From: Serratia liquefaciens ATCC 27592
Lineage (GTDB): Bacteria; Pseudomonadota; Gammaproteobacteria; Enterobacterales; Enterobacteriaceae
Length of the DNA stretch: 64,000 nt
Assembly: GCF_000422085.1 (NCBI RefSeq)
Contig: NC_021741.1
Span: 2,480,001-2,544,000, forward strand
Reading direction: 5' to 3'
The position numbers and the translations under genes were made by a program. Under the pieces are notes generated by a model. It was not told the origin of the DNA. It worked only from the letters and a program-made list of their open reading frames with translations, and did no database searches. Of this stretch, positions 62,429 through 64,000 are shown piece after piece; position 1 is the first letter of the stretch, and the number at the start of each line of letters is the position of its first letter.

Positions 62429-64000
62429 TCAGGCAAAAGCCACCACCAACAGCACCGCAAACTCCACTGCGGCCAGGCCGCGGCAGAAGGCAACGAAGGC
62501 GTTACAATGTAACGGGTTGATCAAAGATTCCGGCAGCCAGCGGCGCAGTTGATAGAGCGGGGCGAACATCACCCGAAGCGGTTGGGCAAAACCGGTGGCG
62601 GTGATCACCATCGCCTCCTCATGACCATATCCGCAGGTCCAGGCGCTACCCTGTACCCGGCGAGGTTGACGACGGGTCTGATAACGTGCAGCAATCAATA
62701 GCGGCAGCAGCGGCATTGCCAGCAACAAAATGGCGATCAACGGGGTAGAAACCAAAGTGTCGGACACGGAGAGGGATTGTTCGGACGTCATGCCGATCAG
62801 CCGGGCAAACAGCGGGATGATCCAGGGCGCACCCAGGCCGCAAACCAGACACAGCAACGCGGGCAGCGCATGGCTCAGCGTCAGGAAGAGGTTAGCCTGC
62901 ACGGCCTGGGCTGCCGCAGCGCAGCGCGGGGCTCCCAGACAGGCGACGCCAAACACCTTGCTGACGCACATCACTGCCAGCGCACCGGTCAGGGCCAGCG
63001 CCACCGCCAGCAACGGCCCGAACAGATGGCCAATAAAGCCAGAGGCCGCACTGAAATGGAACAGTCCCTGATAGATCAGCCATTCACTGGCGAAACCGTT
63101 CAATGGCGGCAGTGCGGCCATGGCCACCAGGCCGATCAGCAGAGAAATGGCGGTCCAGGGCATCAGCCGTGCCAGCCCGCCCATTTTCTCCATGTCCTTC
63201 AGCCCGGTTTGTTGTTCAATGGTACCCGCCGCCAACAGCAATGCGCTTTTGAACAGGCTGTGATTCAACAAATGGAACAGGCCGCCGATCAGGGCGAACG
63301 CCGTCAGTAATGGTTGTTGCAGCGCCATACCGACCATGGCACCGCCAATGCCCAGCAGGATGATGCCGATATTCTCCAGCGTGTGGTAAGCCAGCAAGCG
63401 CCGCAGATCGTGCTCCATCAGCGCATACAACCCGCCAAAAAATGCGGTGCCGGCGGCCAGCAGCAGGACCAGCAATCCCCACCACAGCGGGGGCGTACCC
63501 AGCAGATCCAGTCCTATCTTCAGGATCCCCAGCAGGCCGACCTTCATCAGTGCGCCGGAAAACAACGTGGCGGCCGAGGCCGGCGCGCTGCTGTGGGACT
63601 GAGGCACCCAGGCATGCAGCGGCATCACCCCGGCAAAAATGCCAAACCCGGCCAACGCCAGCAGGAAGACGCCGTTACGCAGTGCATCCGGTAATGGCGT
63701 CGCGCGGATCACGCTGAATTGCAGGCTATGGCTGTGGGTATAAATCAGTGCGAAAGCGATAACCAACAGCAGGGTGCCCAGGCGCATCAGCAAAAACTGG
63801 CTGTGCCCGGCCCGCAGACCTTTCGCGTTCGGGGCGTGGACAATCAAGAAATAGCCGCACAGCGCCGCCAGTTCTAACAGCAACAGCAAGGCCAGTGCAT
63901 TATCGGCGATCGCGGCGGCGCTGAGCGCTGCCAGCATCAGATTGATCAGCCCGCCCAACCGGCCACCTGCACTGGCGTTCAGCTTCGCGACGCTTCCGAT
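62429..64000 (-). CDS. hycC: Formate hydrogenlyase membrane subunit HycC (5' end outside window)
   Basis: The frame is open to the window edge: 523 residues, against about 608 in E. coli HycC, so roughly 85 N-terminal residues are missing. It is an antiporter-like (NuoL/N type) membrane subunit with many hydrophobic helices. Visible signatures are FAGVMPLHAWVPQSHSSAPA, LLAYHTLENIGIILLGIGGA and LNHSLFKSALLLAAGTIEQQ. It is followed by hycD without hyfD, hyfE or hyfF homologues, which favours the hyc (FHL-1) arrangement. Confidence 0.93.
   Translation of the reverse strand: MGSVAKLNASAGGRLGGLINLMLAALSAAAIADNALALLLLLELAALCGYFLIVHAPNAKGLRAGHSQFLLMRLGTLLLVIAFALIYTHSHSLQFSVIRATPLPDALRNGVFLLALAGFGIFAGVMPLHAWVPQSHSSAPASAATLFSGALMKVGLLGILKIGLDLLGTPPLWWGLLVLLLAAGTAFFGGLYALMEHDLRRLLAYHTLENIGIILLGIGGAMVGMALQQPLLTAFALIGGLFHLLNHSLFKSALLLAAGTIEQQTGLKDMEKMGGLARLMPWTAISLLIGLVAMAALPPLNGFASEWLIYQGLFHFSAASGFIGHLFGPLLAVALALTGALAVMCVSKVFGVACLGAPRCAAAAQAVQANLFLTLSHALPALLCLVCGLGAPWIIPLFARLIGMTSEQSLSVSDTLVSTPLIAILLLAMPLLPLLIAARYQTRRQPRRVQGSAWTCGYGHEEAMVITATGFAQPLRVMFAPLYQLRRWLPESLINPLHCNAFVAFCRGLAAVEFAVLLVVAFA

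Noticed and set aside
57529..64000. Assignment as hyf (hydrogenase 4)
   Set aside because: No hyfD, hyfE or hyfF homologues lie between the hycD-like and large-subunit genes, and hycI is present, which fits hyc. The part of the operon beyond the window could still change this.

Overview
The window looks like a chromosomal segment from a member of the Enterobacterales, most plausibly Serratia or a close relative. The evidence is indirect: an ERIC-type intergenic repeat at 54535-54655, an enterobacterial formate hydrogenlyase (hyc) operon, a dat-ddc pair, membrane glucose dehydrogenase, and many LysR-controlled accessory catabolic operons. No rRNA, tRNA, CRISPR array or intact insertion sequence was recognised.

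Layout. (1) 1-3948: a sigma-54 activator cut by the window edge faces a small operon (Gfo/Idh/MocA dehydrogenase, TIM-barrel isomerase, sugar-binding protein) with a good -24/-12 promoter. (2) 4022-6283: MFS exporter with divergent LysR regulator. (3) 6430-11042: dimethylargininase, a basic amino-acid type ABC importer without its ATPase, an AsnC/Lrp regulator and an AstE-like deacylase. (4) 11332-14096: an AT-rich cassette of a Fic-domain enzyme, a 35-residue peptide absent from ordinary gene calls, and an ABC exporter. (5) 14700-19359: adhP, aldB and a divergent sigma-54 activator. (6) 19395-31857: orphan binding protein, GNAT, a GGDEF-EAL protein, gcd, quinone oxidoreductase, a secreted EEP-family protein and three LysR regulators.

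(7) 32024-34896: ddc and dat, making 1,3-diaminopropane from aspartate semialdehyde. (8) 35294-40309: SDR, Tat-signal GMC dehydrogenase, aldehyde dehydrogenase and a divergent LysR. (9) 40318-51075: two divergent operons that together look like an aromatic meta-cleavage pathway (MhpA-like monooxygenase with DUF2783 partner, extradiol dioxygenase, semialdehyde dehydrogenase, FAH-family enzyme, SDR, GMC dehydrogenase, deacetylase-like protein, GntR regulator), followed by an MFS transporter. (10) 51116-64000: formate hydrogenlyase genes hycC (cut) to hycI, then hydN-fdhF-hypF-nickel permease. The formate dehydrogenase has Cys in place of selenocysteine.

The strongest candidate for something undescribed is the Fic-peptide-exporter cassette. 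It has the layout of a small modified-peptide (RiPP or microcin-like) locus: modifying enzyme, short peptide with a strong ribosome binding site, a stem-loop after the peptide gene, then a dedicated exporter. That function is inference. Other points of interest are the Cys-type FdhF, the three sigma-54 promoters, the transport operons that lack subunits, and the non-canonical SDR in the aromatic cluster.
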